DNA of 64,000 bases from Lysobacter stagni (GCF_030053425.1 NZ_JASGBI010000001.1:2798001-2862000); one strand, 5' to 3'. Positions 47,573 to 55,261 are shown, numbered from the stretch's first letter. Notes: a model not told the origin generated them from the letters alone. A program made the numbers and translations.

Positions 47573-47950
47573 TTACGTCGTTTTACATAATATGCATTCG
47601 TCACGAACCACATCGACTGTGGTTATCGACTTCGCGCTGACATTTCCGAAGGGCAGTAGAGCGACAAGCGCTAGTGCGGCCGCTGTTCCAAGTTGACGCG
47701 CGAGGCGAGCCCACGCTTTGCCTGCAGGACCGTCAGTGCGTTCTGCCTTCACTGTAACGAGCCACTTCACAACATCTTCGTTCGCGACTTCTGCGAGTTG
47801 CGCGATGTTGTCTTCGCTTGGGTAGCTATCTCCACTGCGCCATTGGCTGATGACTTGGCGACGCCAGCCCATTGCGACGGCGAATGCGTTGTCGGAAGGA
47901 ATGCCTTTGGTGGTTTTCGCCTTATCGAGCAAATTGGCAATAGCATTCAT
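47573..47950 (-). CDS. Phage repressor-type HTH protein (DUF3693-like)
   Basis: A 125-residue protein. Residues 1-60 form a helix-turn-helix domain (AFAVAMGWRRQVISQWRSGD, PSEDNIAQLAEVA), followed by a linker with KAWARLARQLG, a hydrophobic helix (AAALALVALLPFG) and a short tail. This is the layout of DUF3693 regulators in Xanthomonas and Stenotrophomonas filamentous phages, transcribed opposite to the phage genes. The last eight codons (ECILCKTT) are encoded by the dif-like attachment site itself, so the C-terminus depends on the integration event. Direct repeats before its start are likely operators. Confidence 0.8.
   Translation of the reverse strand: MNAIANLLDKAKTTKGIPSDNAFAVAMGWRRQVISQWRSGDSYPSEDNIAQLAEVANEDVVKWLVTVKAERTDGPAGKAWARLARQLGTAAALALVALLPFGNVSAKSITTVDVVRDECILCKTT
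47580..47607 (+). other. Left attachment site (hybrid dif-like, attL)
   Basis: Reading GTTTTACATAATATGCATT then a diverged right arm. The left arm (XerD side) and central TATGCA match the dif-like site at 60512, but the XerC-side arm is changed (CGTCACGAA instead of ATGCGAAGT). A good XerD arm plus a degenerate XerC arm is what a phage-derived hybrid site should look like after XerCD integration. Confidence 0.7.
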
Positions 47951-48012
47951 GTCCGGTGTCCTCTTGACATCTGTCCGTTAAACACTTTACATGCTCTCTG
48001 TCCGGTAATCAC
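47950..48012. promoter_or_regulatory. Presumed repressor operators
   Basis: Three copies of TGTCCGKT lie at 47950, 47972 and 47999. Two are embedded in longer direct repeats (TCTGTCCGTTAAACAC and TCTGTCCGGTAATCAC) spaced 27 bases apart. They lie at the start of the repressor gene, facing the phage genes. TTGACA at 47964 could be a -35 box. The rest of the roughly 300-base gap to 48252 shows no supported gene. Confidence 0.55.
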
Positions 48013-48251
48013 TGGACAGGGCCAACCCGCCGGGGACAGGCCCCGGCGGACAGGGGAGCCCCCTACGACCCGCCGCCGCAGTCCCCGGCCACCAGCCAAG
48101 GGGCAGGGCACATGGAAGGGTTCGTGGCGGTCGTGCTGCTCGGTGGGGCGCAAATAGCGCTCAGCCTGTTGGGCTACTGGGGCTTGGCGCTGGTCATTCG
48201 TGGGGCAGACCCGTTCGCAGGCGCCAGGAACCACGCGCAACGCGAGGCCAA

Positions 48252-48470
48252 TCACTGCTGCGAGAAGAACCCCGTTCGCTCGGTGATCTGCCGCAGGGCG
48301 GAACGAAACACGTTGGCCGCCGGCGACTCAGGGTTCACCGAGTGCAGGAAGGCAAGGAACTCAGCTTCCATCTTGGATAGCTGCGACGGCGTTGCAAGGT
48401 CGATGCAAATCGCTAGGCAGGTCGCAAGCGCACCGAACATCTCGAGCGTCGGGTCTTCGTCGACTTCCAT
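48252..48470 (-). CDS. Small phage-region protein of unknown function
   Basis: A 72-residue acidic protein (MEVDEDPTLEMFGALATCLA ... RSALRQITERTGFFSQQ). It is all-helical in appearance, with the segment MEAEFLAFLHSVNPESPAAN. It lies on the same strand as the repressor, before the Rep operon, where Xanthomonadaceae inoviruses often keep a small minus-strand gene. A competing plus-strand frame (48112-48564) overlaps it and looks less protein-like. Function unknown. Confidence 0.65.
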   Translation of the reverse strand: MEVDEDPTLEMFGALATCLAICIDLATPSQLSKMEAEFLAFLHSVNPESPAANVFRSALRQITERTGFFSQQ

Positions 48471-48560
48471 AGTGCCGTCCTCGGTGTGTTGGAGGGCCCA
48501 GGTCGCGAGCTTGATTCAGTGTACTGCTCTGCCGCTGGTGAAGCGTGTGAGGCCCAGGCG

Positions 48561-48746
48561 ATGAGCCGCATCACCGACACCGAGCGCGGCGCGCGTCTGG
48601 CGCGGGATATCTCCCTTGGCAATCTGCACCCGGATCTGTTCCCGGACCTCATGCAGCCCGGCGAGCAAGAGCTGTGGGAATCCATCTTCTGCGCGGCCGG
48701 CGATCAGCTTGAGGAATGCCTGGCATTGCGTGAGGCGCGGCAATGA
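48561..48746 (+). CDS. Small early phage protein
   Basis: A 61-residue acidic protein starting MSRITDTERGARLARDI, then DLFPDLMQPGEQELWESIF and ending CLALREARQ. No membrane segment. It opens the plus-strand phage operon; its stop overlaps the next start (ATGA). The in-frame upstream start (48486) adds 25 Cys/Gly-rich residues and was rejected. No known family. Confidence 0.65.
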   Translation: MSRITDTERGARLARDISLGNLHPDLFPDLMQPGEQELWESIFCAAGDQLEECLALREARQ

Positions 48747-48958
48747 GCCGGGTGTCTGCGTTCTGGCGTTCGTACCGTCCGATCTATCGTCAGCAGGTCG
48801 CCGCACCCTCCGCCGCCGAAACCATCTCAGAGCTGGATCAGGCGCACGCAGCGGCCCTCAGTGAGGCGCGCACGTGCCTGCGCGACCCAAGCCGCTCTCT
48901 AGTCGCACACCGCGCTGCACGCGCATTCATTGCGTCTCAGGAGGTGCGTCATGGCTGA
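48743..48958 (+). CDS. Small early phage protein
   Basis: A 71-residue protein (MSRVSAFWRSYRPIYRQQVA ... FIASQEVRHG), helical and basic at the start. It is coupled to the gene before it by ATGA and overlaps the Rep start by eight bases, leaving the Rep ribosome site AGGAGGTG inside its last codons. Function unknown. Confidence 0.65.
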   Translation: MSRVSAFWRSYRPIYRQQVAAPSAAETISELDQAHAAALSEARTCLRDPSRSLVAHRAARAFIASQEVRHG

Positions 48959-50234
48959 TGGGGGCCGCCGTGAAGGACTCCCCTCGGCTAACAGGGGAGT
49001 CAGTCGTTCAGGTTCAGACGCGGTGGCGCTGGAGCATGCCCGTACCACGTCCTCCCGCACGTGGGCGGGCCTCGATTGGCTGGCCGGCAGCGTCGATCTG
49101 TGGAGCCTGATTGAGGAAATGGACTGGCGCTCGCGGGCTCCGTCGATCGACGGCTTCGAGACCGACGTGACCACGTTCGAAGGCCTCGCCGCGCACCTGC
49201 GCGCGTACGGGCCAAAGCGCAAGCGCGATGACGACCACACCGCCGACGGCGAGCTGGTGGTGGGCAAGCGCAACCCCTTCGTGCCCGCTGACGGCATCGT
49301 GATCAGCCTTGTCCAGGCGGCGTTCTGCTACTTCTTCGCCGGTACCGGACTGGTGCTCGCGGCGGAGGCCGCCCCGGGCAGCTTCTACGCGTATCGCTTC
49401 ATGCTGCACAACGTGTTCGGCGACAACGCCGGCATGATCGAGATTGGCGGCGAGCTGACCCAGCGCAAGGGTGGCCGTCCCTCGTTGCGCTTCGAACTGA
49501 CCGGCCTCGGATGCGCCCTGTACGAGCAGCGCGGCGATGCGTGCGCGGACCACGCGCAGCGGTGGTTGGCGCTGCGAGCGAAGCTCGCAAGCATCGACAC
49601 GCTGCTCAGTCGAACCGACATCGCCTTCGATGATTTCGACGGCACGCGCAATCTTGCGCTGGCGCGCTGCATGTACGAGCTGGGCGAATTCGACTACCGC
49701 TTCGCGGGCGAACGCAAGCGCCCCGAGGCGAAGGGCTTCGAGGACTACGGCAGCGGCAAGGGCTCGACCTTCTACGTCGGCCACAGCAGCAGCGAGAAGC
49801 AGCTGCGCGTGTACGAGAAAGGCAAGAAGGCAGGCGATCCGGATTCGCCGTGGGTGCGCTGGGAAGTGCAGCTCAAAGGCTCCACGCGCAGGCGAGTCAG
49901 TCTCGACGTGCTCTCCGATCCGATGGCCTACATGCGCGGCGCGTTCGCGTGCCTGGACTTCGTCAGTTCGTGCGTGCAACGGCTGGTGGTCGCGAACGAA
50001 GTCAGCAAGGCGACGTTGAAGTCGATCAAGCGCCACGTGAAGCGGATGTATGGCGCAAGCCTCTATCAGTTCGTGCGTCTCGCTCCGTCAGCGGAGGCGC
50101 TTCTAGACCTAATCGAAATGATCAGCACGGACAAGGTGCCGCGCTGGATGAAGAACGCTGGGCGTCTTACGTGGGCGGACGTGTCCGGCATCGACCAATG
50201 CCCCGATTCAATGGAGAACAACGATGAACGCTGA
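48951..50234 (+). CDS. Filamentous-phage replication initiation protein (Rep)
   Basis: A 427-residue rolling-circle initiator of the phage replication-initiation-factor (RstA-like) family. Recognisable parts are AGLDWLAGSVDLWSL near residue 40, RFELTGLGCALYEQRG, SRTDIAFDDFDGTRNLALA, and GSTFYVGHSSSEKQLRVYEK with the candidate Tyr, followed by VRWEVQLKG. It would nick the plus-strand origin to start replication. The ATG at 48951 has the strong site AGGAGGTGCGTC; the frame extends back to 48930 without benefit. It overlaps the SSB start by 11 bases. Confidence 0.9.
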   Translation: MADGGRREGLPSANRGVSRSGSDAVALEHARTTSSRTWAGLDWLAGSVDLWSLIEEMDWRSRAPSIDGFETDVTTFEGLAAHLRAYGPKRKRDDDHTADGELVVGKRNPFVPADGIVISLVQAAFCYFFAGTGLVLAAEAAPGSFYAYRFMLHNVFGDNAGMIEIGGELTQRKGGRPSLRFELTGLGCALYEQRGDACADHAQRWLALRAKLASIDTLLSRTDIAFDDFDGTRNLALARCMYELGEFDYRFAGERKRPEAKGFEDYGSGKGSTFYVGHSSSEKQLRVYEKGKKAGDPDSPWVRWEVQLKGSTRRRVSLDVLSDPMAYMRGAFACLDFVSSCVQRLVVANEVSKATLKSIKRHVKRMYGASLYQFVRLAPSAEALLDLIEMISTDKVPRWMKNAGRLTWADVSGIDQCPDSMENNDER

Positions 50235-50511
50235 AGTGATCGTGGAAGTACTGCCGGGTTCGGTGAAGGAGCGCAAGGGCGAATTCACCAACGACGCCGG
50301 TGACAAGGTCGCGTACGAGACCCGCTCGCAGGACGGCAAGCTCGAATGCAACGGGTTTGCGTACCCGTACACCGTGCGTCTGGAGAAGGACCAGCCCGAG
50401 TTCAAGCCGGGCCGCTACCGGTTGTCGCTGGAAAAGATGCTGACGGTGAACAAGGGCGCGCACTTCCTCGCCAAGTTCCCGGTGCTGGAACCGCTGGTTC
50501 CGGCGAAGTGA
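50224..50511 (+). CDS. Phage single-stranded-DNA-binding protein (pV-like)
   Basis: A 95-residue protein with the small OB-fold look of inovirus SSBs: MNAEVIVEVLPGSVKERKGE, central TVRLEKDQPEFKPGRYRLSL and a tail FLAKFPVLEPLVPAK. It coats newly made plus strands and holds them for packaging. The position directly after rep is universal in this phage group. GGAGAAC lies before the ATG. Confidence 0.85.
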   Translation: MNAEVIVEVLPGSVKERKGEFTNDAGDKVAYETRSQDGKLECNGFAYPYTVRLEKDQPEFKPGRYRLSLEKMLTVNKGAHFLAKFPVLEPLVPAK

Positions 50512-50514
50512 CCC

Positions 50515-50718
50515 GTGGGGACCGTGCTCATCCAAGCCTGCCTGCCCGAGCACGTCTCGGCAGACGGCACGTGCGCGGTCCCGTTCTGGGTCGACAAACC
50601 CGAGCAAGTGTTGCCGACGCTCTCACTTGCCGAAGGCACCCAGGTGGCGCTGGCCATCGTCAGTGTCTGGACCGTCGGGCTGTGCTTCCGCCTCTATCGG
50701 CGCGCGGCGCAGCACTAG
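50515..50718 (+). CDS. Small membrane protein, probable minor coat protein
   Basis: A 67-residue protein from a GTG start three bases after the SSB stop. It has ACLPEHVSADGTC (a possible disulfide pair) and then one membrane helix (EGTQVALAIVSVWTVGLCF) with a basic end RLYRRAAQH. This single-helix plan and the place between SSB and the major coat gene fit a pVII/pIX-type minor coat protein. Confidence 0.7.
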   Translation: MGTVLIQACLPEHVSADGTCAVPFWVDKPEQVLPTLSLAEGTQVALAIVSVWTVGLCFRLYRRAAQH

Positions 50719-50750
50719 CGTCATCCCTCAACCACGAAAGGAGTAACGCC

Positions 50751-50999
50751 ATGAACCGCACCAACGCCCAGTCCATCGCACTGCGTGCTCGCAGCCTGCG
50801 TGCCCGTGTCGCCGCGGTCACCGCTGCGCTGACCGCGTCGCTGTTCTCCGTCGCCGCCTGGGCGCAGGACAGCGACGTGGGTGCCGCGATCACCGCCGAG
50901 GTCCAAAACGCCAAGACCACGGTGGGCGGCATCCTGATGATCCTTGCCGGCATCGTCGGTGTCCTGCTGCTGTGGGCGTACGTCAAGCGCGCGAAGTAA
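50751..50999 (+). CDS. Major coat protein (pVIII) precursor
   Basis: An 82-residue precursor. The leader ends AAWAQ, giving a mature protein of about 44 residues starting QDSD. The mature form has the pVIII design: acidic N-terminus, amphipathic middle (AITAEVQNAKTTVGG), hydrophobic helix (ILMILAGIVGVLLLWAYV) and basic KRAK end that contacts DNA. The leader is long and basic (MNRTNAQSIALRARSLRARV). AAAGGAG lies before the ATG. Confidence 0.9.
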   Translation: MNRTNAQSIALRARSLRARVAAVTAALTASLFSVAAWAQDSDVGAAITAEVQNAKTTVGGILMILAGIVGVLLLWAYVKRAK

Positions 51000-51060
51000 G
51001 GCAGCCGAGCAGGGGAGGGAGGGCCGCCACGCGCGGCCCTTCACTCGAAAGGAGACACAG

Positions 51061-51123
51061 ATGGGCTACTTCGTGATCGTCGCCATCCTCGGCGCGTTCT
51101 GGCTCGCGTATGAAGCGGTCTGA
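51061..51123 (+). CDS. 20-residue hydrophobic micro-protein, probable minor coat protein
   Basis: ATG to TGA encodes MGYFVIVAILGAFWLAYEAV, a single membrane helix, preceded by the strong ribosome site AAAGGAGACACAG. It lies between the major coat gene and the adsorption gene and overlaps the latter by 14 bases. It is even shorter than M13 pVII/pIX (32-33 residues). Automated annotation would miss it. Confidence 0.6.
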   Translation: MGYFVIVAILGAFWLAYEAV

Positions 51124-52570
51124 CACACTCGTCGCCGTTGCGTTCGCGCTGCTGTTGGGACTGTTCGCGCCGGGAGCACACGCGGGCAACCCCGGCACGT
51201 ACGTCAATCAGGCCGCCGCCGAGACGGCCTGTCATGAGTGGGGTGCGCACTGGGTCAACGTGTTCGCGACCGACAGCAACCCGAACCAGACGGCGACGTA
51301 TGAATGCCTGCTCATCACGACCGTGCCCAAGCGCTACCAGTTCACGCTGACGGGCCAGCCCGGTGGCTGGTTGCGGGGCGACGCGTTCCAATGGAACAAC
51401 GGCGGCGACTGCCCGCCCGGATTCGGGGCGGACCCGCTCAACCCGGCGCAATGCCTGGACGAGCAGAAGTGCAAGGACCGGCCGCCACTCAACGACGTGT
51501 TTACCGTGGGCATGGGCGGTTCCGGTTCCACCTGCAAGGACGGCTGCAGGTACTCGCCACCGGTCACCACGTGCACCGTCGTCAACGGACAGAAGGTCTG
51601 CTCGGTGGCGTCCGCGAAGGCCACGGGCCAAACGTGCGGTGCGGGCGATCTTCCACCCACGCCGGAGAAGCCGCAGGAGTGCGTTCCTGCCGGCGATAAC
51701 CAGACCTTCTGCCTCAAGCCGGACGGCAATCACTGCCACAGCACGAGCAACGGACGCCAGGTGTGCTGGAAGCCGGGCGAGACCGGCGAGAAGAGCGATG
51801 GCAACGTCAAGCAAAAGCGCGACGCCGGCAAAGACCCGGTCCCGCCCAATCTGCAGCTGCCCAGCGGCGACAACCTGCAGCCGAAGGGGCCGCCTGTTCA
51901 AACCGTCACCACGACCAACAACACGACCGTGAACACCGTCGTGCAGAACTACCAGACCGAACACGGCACCAACGCCGGCACCGGCAACCAGGGCGAGAGC
52001 GACAAGGGCGACGGCTCCGGGAAGGAGAACGGCGACGGCAAGGGCGCCTCTGGCGGGGGCGATTGCAAGTCGCCGCCCATCGTCACGGGCGATGCGGTGC
52101 TAGGCATGGTCGCCACGCAGGCATGGGCTACGCGGTGCGCTGTCGAAGCCGGCAACGCGGCCAAGGTGAGCGGCGATGTCGGCGACTGCTCGCAGACGTT
52201 CACCGTCGAAGGCGACAACGCGAACGCCATCCAGCTGCGCGCGATGCGCGCCCAAATCTGCGGTAGCGACAGCAACGGCAACAAGCGTCCGGACTGGACC
52301 GAAACCAACGGCACCGAAAAGCCGGGGGAGGAGGGGGAGGGTGAGGGTGAAAAGCCCGGTCTCCTCGCCAAGCTCATCAGCACCGATTCGCTCGACGCCA
52401 GCGGCTTCTTCGGTGGCGGTGGCAGCTGCCCGCAGCTCGGCACGGTCGATCTCAAGTTCACCCAGGTGGACTTATCGGGCGCGGACTGGTGGTGTCCCTT
52501 CGTCACGATGTGCCGCGCCATCCTGCTGTTGATGGGTGCGTACATTTCCATTCGCCTGCTCATGGAGTAG
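51110..52570 (+). CDS. Adsorption/minor coat protein (pIII-like, TspB-type)
   Basis: A 486-residue exported protein at the virion tip. The signal peptide ends at AHAG (about 26). A Cys-rich domain follows (about 40-215), then a polar, glycine-rich linker (about 285-315, SDKGDGSGKENGDGKGASG). A second Cys-containing domain follows, and the C-terminal membrane anchor is CRAILLLMGAYISIRLLM. This order (binding domain, glycine linker, second domain, anchor) is the pIII plan, similar to TspB-like phage proteins. It would decide host receptor range. Confidence 0.8.
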   Translation: MKRSDTLVAVAFALLLGLFAPGAHAGNPGTYVNQAAAETACHEWGAHWVNVFATDSNPNQTATYECLLITTVPKRYQFTLTGQPGGWLRGDAFQWNNGGDCPPGFGADPLNPAQCLDEQKCKDRPPLNDVFTVGMGGSGSTCKDGCRYSPPVTTCTVVNGQKVCSVASAKATGQTCGAGDLPPTPEKPQECVPAGDNQTFCLKPDGNHCHSTSNGRQVCWKPGETGEKSDGNVKQKRDAGKDPVPPNLQLPSGDNLQPKGPPVQTVTTTNNTTVNTVVQNYQTEHGTNAGTGNQGESDKGDGSGKENGDGKGASGGGDCKSPPIVTGDAVLGMVATQAWATRCAVEAGNAAKVSGDVGDCSQTFTVEGDNANAIQLRAMRAQICGSDSNGNKRPDWTETNGTEKPGEEGEGEGEKPGLLAKLISTDSLDASGFFGGGGSCPQLGTVDLKFTQVDLSGADWWCPFVTMCRAILLLMGAYISIRLLME

Positions 52571-52573
52571 CGC

Positions 52574-52906
52574 ATGAACCCGTTGAGTTTCATTGCCGAT
52601 ATGGCGACGGCCATCGGCCGGTTCGTCTTCGCGGCCTTCCGTGACGGCATCGGGCTGCTCGTCGCCAAGCTGCTGGGCGTGTTCGGCCTGACCACGATTT
52701 CCATGTCGGCGGTGCTGCCGAGCCTGAAGTCGTTCCTGATGGAATATGCGGCCAGCTTGCCCTCCGTGGTGTTGGAGTTCGCCGGAGCCGTTGGGCTGGA
52801 TGTGTTCATGAGCATGGTGCTCAGCGCCTTGACCATCCGGCTGTCCACGAAGGTCTTCATCGTGCCGAAGTCGGTCGCTGACCAGCTGCCGGGAGCAAGC
52901 CGATGA
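52574..52906 (+). CDS. Minor coat protein pVI-like (DUF2523 type)
   Basis: A 110-residue membrane protein (MNPLSFIADMATAIGRFVF ...), with helices at about 10-45, 60-85 and a short polar end KSVADQLPGASR. The size, helix layout and place between the adsorption gene and zot match DUF2523/pVI proteins that cap the virion. Its stop overlaps the Zot ATG. Confidence 0.8.
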   Translation: MNPLSFIADMATAIGRFVFAAFRDGIGLLVAKLLGVFGLTTISMSAVLPSLKSFLMEYAASLPSVVLEFAGAVGLDVFMSMVLSALTIRLSTKVFIVPKSVADQLPGASR

Positions 52907-54102
52907 TCTACTGGTACACCGGCCAGCCCGGCCACGGTAAGACGCTGCATGCGATCGATCACGCGCTGACCTTTCGCGATCAGGGCCGCCTGGTGTTCGT
53001 CGGCAACGTGCGCGGGTTCAAGCACGAAGAGGCGCGCGTGCTGCCGATTAGTCCCGAGCAGTTCCGCGACTGGGTGAACTTCCTGCCGGATGGCGCGGTG
53101 TGCCTCATCGACGAGGCTTACGAACACGAGATGTTGCCCAAGCGGCCACCGGGCTCCAAGGTGCCCGACCACGTGCGGGAGCTGGCCAAGCACCGGCATC
53201 GCGGCCTCGACTTCATCTTCGTCTCGCAGTCGCCGGCGAAGCAGGTCGATGAGTTCGTGCACGACCTGATTGAGCGGCATATCCACGTGCGCCGTCGCTT
53301 CGGTCTGCCGTTGGCGCACCTGCGGATCTTCGACCGGTTCGAGCGCAATCCGGAGAAGGGGAACCCGCTGATCCTCAAGCGGGTCAAGCTGCCGAAGCGG
53401 CCGATGGGTCTGTACGAATCCACGGTGCTGGACACCACCGAGAAGAAGATCCCCTGGTACTACATCGCCCTCGCGGTCGGCCTGCCGCTGACGGGCGTCG
53501 CGGCCTGGTATCAGTTCCGGGGTGTGGAAGAGAGCCTGGGCGGGAAAGCGACACAGGCCGCCACGGCGAACGCAGGAAGGGACGGAGCGGCTAACGGAGC
53601 GCCAGCGACGGTGGCCGCGACGGACCGCCCGGTGTCGAACGTGCCGACACGAGAAAGCGACTACGTGGCATGGCTCACGCCCCGCATCCCGGGGCAGCCG
53701 TGGACCGCGCCGGCCTACGACAAGCTGGGCGTCCCGATGCAGGCCCCTCGCGTGTTCTGCATGGCGTCGGGGCACGACGGCAGGGAAGGGTGCACGTGCC
53801 TGACGGAGCAGGGCACGCGGCACGTGATCGAGCCCAACCGCTGCCGGATGATCGCCAGGGAGGGCCAGTACGAGCCGTTCCTGGACGAGGTGCAGGGCGA
53901 ACGGCGCCGCCTGGACGAAGTGACCCAACGCCGCCAGTTGCTGGAGCAACAGGTGCGAAGGGAAGGGGGTGTAGGGGGCGAGCCCCCTTCGGCTATGGCC
54001 GCGACTGCGGCCGCTCCTTCACCTGGTGCAGCGATCAGTGCGCCACAGGTGAGCGGCTATGGCGACATCGGAGCCCGTATGATCGAGACCGGCTCCCGCT
54101 AA
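52903..54102 (+). CDS. zot: Zot-family assembly ATPase (pI-like)
   Basis: A 399-residue inner-membrane morphogenesis protein. Walker A is GQPGHGKT (residues 7-14) and Walker B is VCLIDEAYEH (about 65-74). The ATPase domain ends near 175. A single helix follows (about 187-206, IALAVGLPLTGVAAWYQF), then a periplasmic part with a Gln/Arg-rich coiled coil (EVTQRRQLLEQQVRREGG). It drives phage extrusion. The last residues GYGDIGARMIETGSR recur in the broken zot at 56667. A low-complexity stretch with Ala/Pro repeats precedes that end. Confidence 0.92.
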   Translation: MIYWYTGQPGHGKTLHAIDHALTFRDQGRLVFVGNVRGFKHEEARVLPISPEQFRDWVNFLPDGAVCLIDEAYEHEMLPKRPPGSKVPDHVRELAKHRHRGLDFIFVSQSPAKQVDEFVHDLIERHIHVRRRFGLPLAHLRIFDRFERNPEKGNPLILKRVKLPKRPMGLYESTVLDTTEKKIPWYYIALAVGLPLTGVAAWYQFRGVEESLGGKATQAATANAGRDGAANGAPATVAATDRPVSNVPTRESDYVAWLTPRIPGQPWTAPAYDKLGVPMQAPRVFCMASGHDGREGCTCLTEQGTRHVIEPNRCRMIAREGQYEPFLDEVQGERRRLDEVTQRRQLLEQQVRREGGVGGEPPSAMAATAAAPSPGAAISAPQVSGYGDIGARMIETGSR

Positions 54103-54119
54103 CCTTGCCGGTGATCGTT

Positions 54120-54374
54120 ATGGAAGGCGAGTACGCGTTCCGATACCGCACTGTTAAGGGTGTTGCCTACAAGGGGCACACCATCAAGATTGCTGTGGCG
54201 AGGTCGAAGCTGCGGGGCAGATGGAGCTTCGAAGTCGACGTGTATCGCCCGGACGGCAGTTGGTTTCCGCGCTTACGAAGCACGGTCTCGTATGCCGAGG
54301 CGAGAGAGGCCTTCTCGACGGCGGAACGGATGGGAAGCCTGATCGTGGACTCGGCTAGTCTGGCGCGCCCATGA
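54120..54374 (+). CDS. Small unknown protein directly after zot
   Basis: An 84-residue basic protein (MEGEYAFRYRTVKGVAYKG, KLRGRWSFEVDVYRPDGSW, AREAFSTAERMGSLIV). It is strand-rich with a C-terminal helix, like small AP2- or dsRBD-sized folds. It starts 18 bases after zot and is the first cargo gene. The frame extends upstream inside zot, but that part is out of phase with zot and was rejected. Confidence 0.6.
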   Translation: MEGEYAFRYRTVKGVAYKGHTIKIAVARSKLRGRWSFEVDVYRPDGSWFPRLRSTVSYAEAREAFSTAERMGSLIVDSASLARP

Positions 54375-54388
54375 CCGATTTGCTGCGA

Positions 54389-54595
54389 TTACTTGCCTAG
54401 CTTTCCCGGGTGGTTGTCCGGTAGGTACTTCTTCCACCAGGTGCGCGTCTTTCTTCCTGCACGCCGATCTCTCTCGCGCTGCGCATCCTCAGGTGATTGC
54501 GCCATGCCACCGGGAGTCCACGTGTGCCCCCACGTGCCGTTGGCACGCGCGATCTGAGAGGTGGTTGGTTCGTTGTCGTCAGGGTCCGTGGTCAT
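54389..54595 (-). CDS. Small unknown protein, minus strand
   Basis: A 68-residue polar protein (MTTDPDDNEPTTSQIARANG ... TWWKKYLPDNHPGKLGK) with a Pro/Asp-rich start and basic tail. It is convergent with the gene ending at 54374. GGAAACGTTTCC-like sequence lies upstream. No family recognised; the coding call rests on length and composition only. Confidence 0.45.
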   Translation of the reverse strand: MTTDPDDNEPTTSQIARANGTWGHTWTPGGMAQSPEDAQRERDRRAGRKTRTWWKKYLPDNHPGKLGK

Positions 54596-54654
54596 GACGG
54601 AAACGTTACGGTGAGCGAGTCTCAGGACGTGAGGCGTTCGAGCGTTGCCACCGG

Positions 54655-54789
54655 CGTGGGGAGGGGTAGGGGGCGAGCCCTGCGGCTATGGCCGCGAACA
54701 CGGCCCTCCTTCACCTGTTGCTGCGATCTGTGCCCCCTCAGGTGAGCGGTTGGCGACCTTGGAGCCAGCATGCTCGAGACCGGTCTAGG
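54655..54789 (+). pseudogene. Degenerate copy of the zot 3' end (scar B)
   Basis: Aligns by eye with 53958-54110 of zot: TAGGGGGCGAGCCC, then GGCTATGGCCGCGA, CTCCTTCACCTG, CAGGTGAGCGG and CTCGAGACCGG occur in order in both. The copy has frameshifts and no longer encodes the conserved end. It is best read as a leftover from an earlier prophage or a partial duplication. Confidence 0.65.
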
Positions 54790-54930
54790 TGACGATTCAA
54801 GGACTTAACGGCCGTAGGCCATGAGTTGAGGGCGGAAATGCGCCATGCTTCACGTATTGCTCATGCGCGGAGATGTAAGGTGCAATCAACGTAAAATATT
54901 GATTTAACATGATGTTGCGGCCGGGCCACG

Positions 54931-54942
54931 TTGTATATACAA
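54931..54942. promoter_or_regulatory. Palindrome in the toxin-antitoxin promoter region
   Basis: A perfect 12-base palindrome TTGTATATACAA, 28 bases before the ATG of the presumed toxin gene. It is likely an operator for the RHH-type antitoxin (autoregulation is usual in type II systems). Not tested. Confidence 0.5.
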
Positions 54943-54970
54943 TGTGACCATCTCCTGCGGGGTCGCACCC

Positions 54971-55261
54971 ATGCCGCTTATCATCACTGAAGATGTTCGG
55001 AAGAAGATCGCCGACGATAAGCACGGCAACCTCACGCCGGAGGAGGTGGAGCAATGTTTTCTGAACCACGATGGCCGCCTTTGCACTGACGATCGCGAAG
55101 AGCACCGGACCGACCCTCCCACACAGTGGTTTGTCGCCGAAACCAATCATCGCCGCAGACTGAAGATCGTCTTCGTTCGAAAGGGCTCGAACATTCATCT
55201 CAAGACCGCCTACCCGGCTACCGACACGATTAACCGCCTCTACTGCAAGTACGGAAGCTGA
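54971..55261 (+). CDS. Probable toxin of a type II TA pair (unnamed small-toxin family)
   Basis: A 96-residue protein (MPLIITEDVRKKIADDKHGN, LTPEEVEQCFLNHDGR, TDPPTQWFVAETNHRRRLKI, then VFVRKGSNIHLKTAYPATDT). The pattern of a short alpha/beta domain with a WFVAETxxxRxLKVVF strand pair resembles BrnT/RelE-like toxins; similar proteins in Xanthomonas are mislabelled ADP-ribosyl-dinitrogen-reductase hydrolase. An in-frame GTG at 54944 is possible, but the ATG matches the expected N-terminus. It is followed by a CopG/BrnA-like gene. Confidence 0.65.
   Translation: MPLIITEDVRKKIADDKHGNLTPEEVEQCFLNHDGRLCTDDREEHRTDPPTQWFVAETNHRRRLKIVFVRKGSNIHLKTAYPATDTINRLYCKYGS

Larger units (their letters stand above)
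54596..54970. other. Non-coding stretch with zot-tail remnant and toxin promoter region
   Basis: 375 bases without a gene. The first part contains the degenerate zot-tail copy (54655-54789). The second part is AT-richer and contains ATTTAACATGATG (54902-54914), with the XerD-arm start ATTTAACAT, and the palindrome at 54931. Confidence 0.5.

Noticed and set aside
48112..48564. 150-codon plus-strand frame starting MEGFVAVVLLGGAQ
   Set aside because: Only the first 30 residues look like a membrane helix; the rest is antisense to the better gene at 48252. A shorter true gene cannot be excluded.
54902..54914. ATTTAACATGATG as a third attachment site
   Set aside because: Only the first nine bases match the XerD arm; no centre or XerC arm follows, so it could be chance in an AT-rich promoter region.
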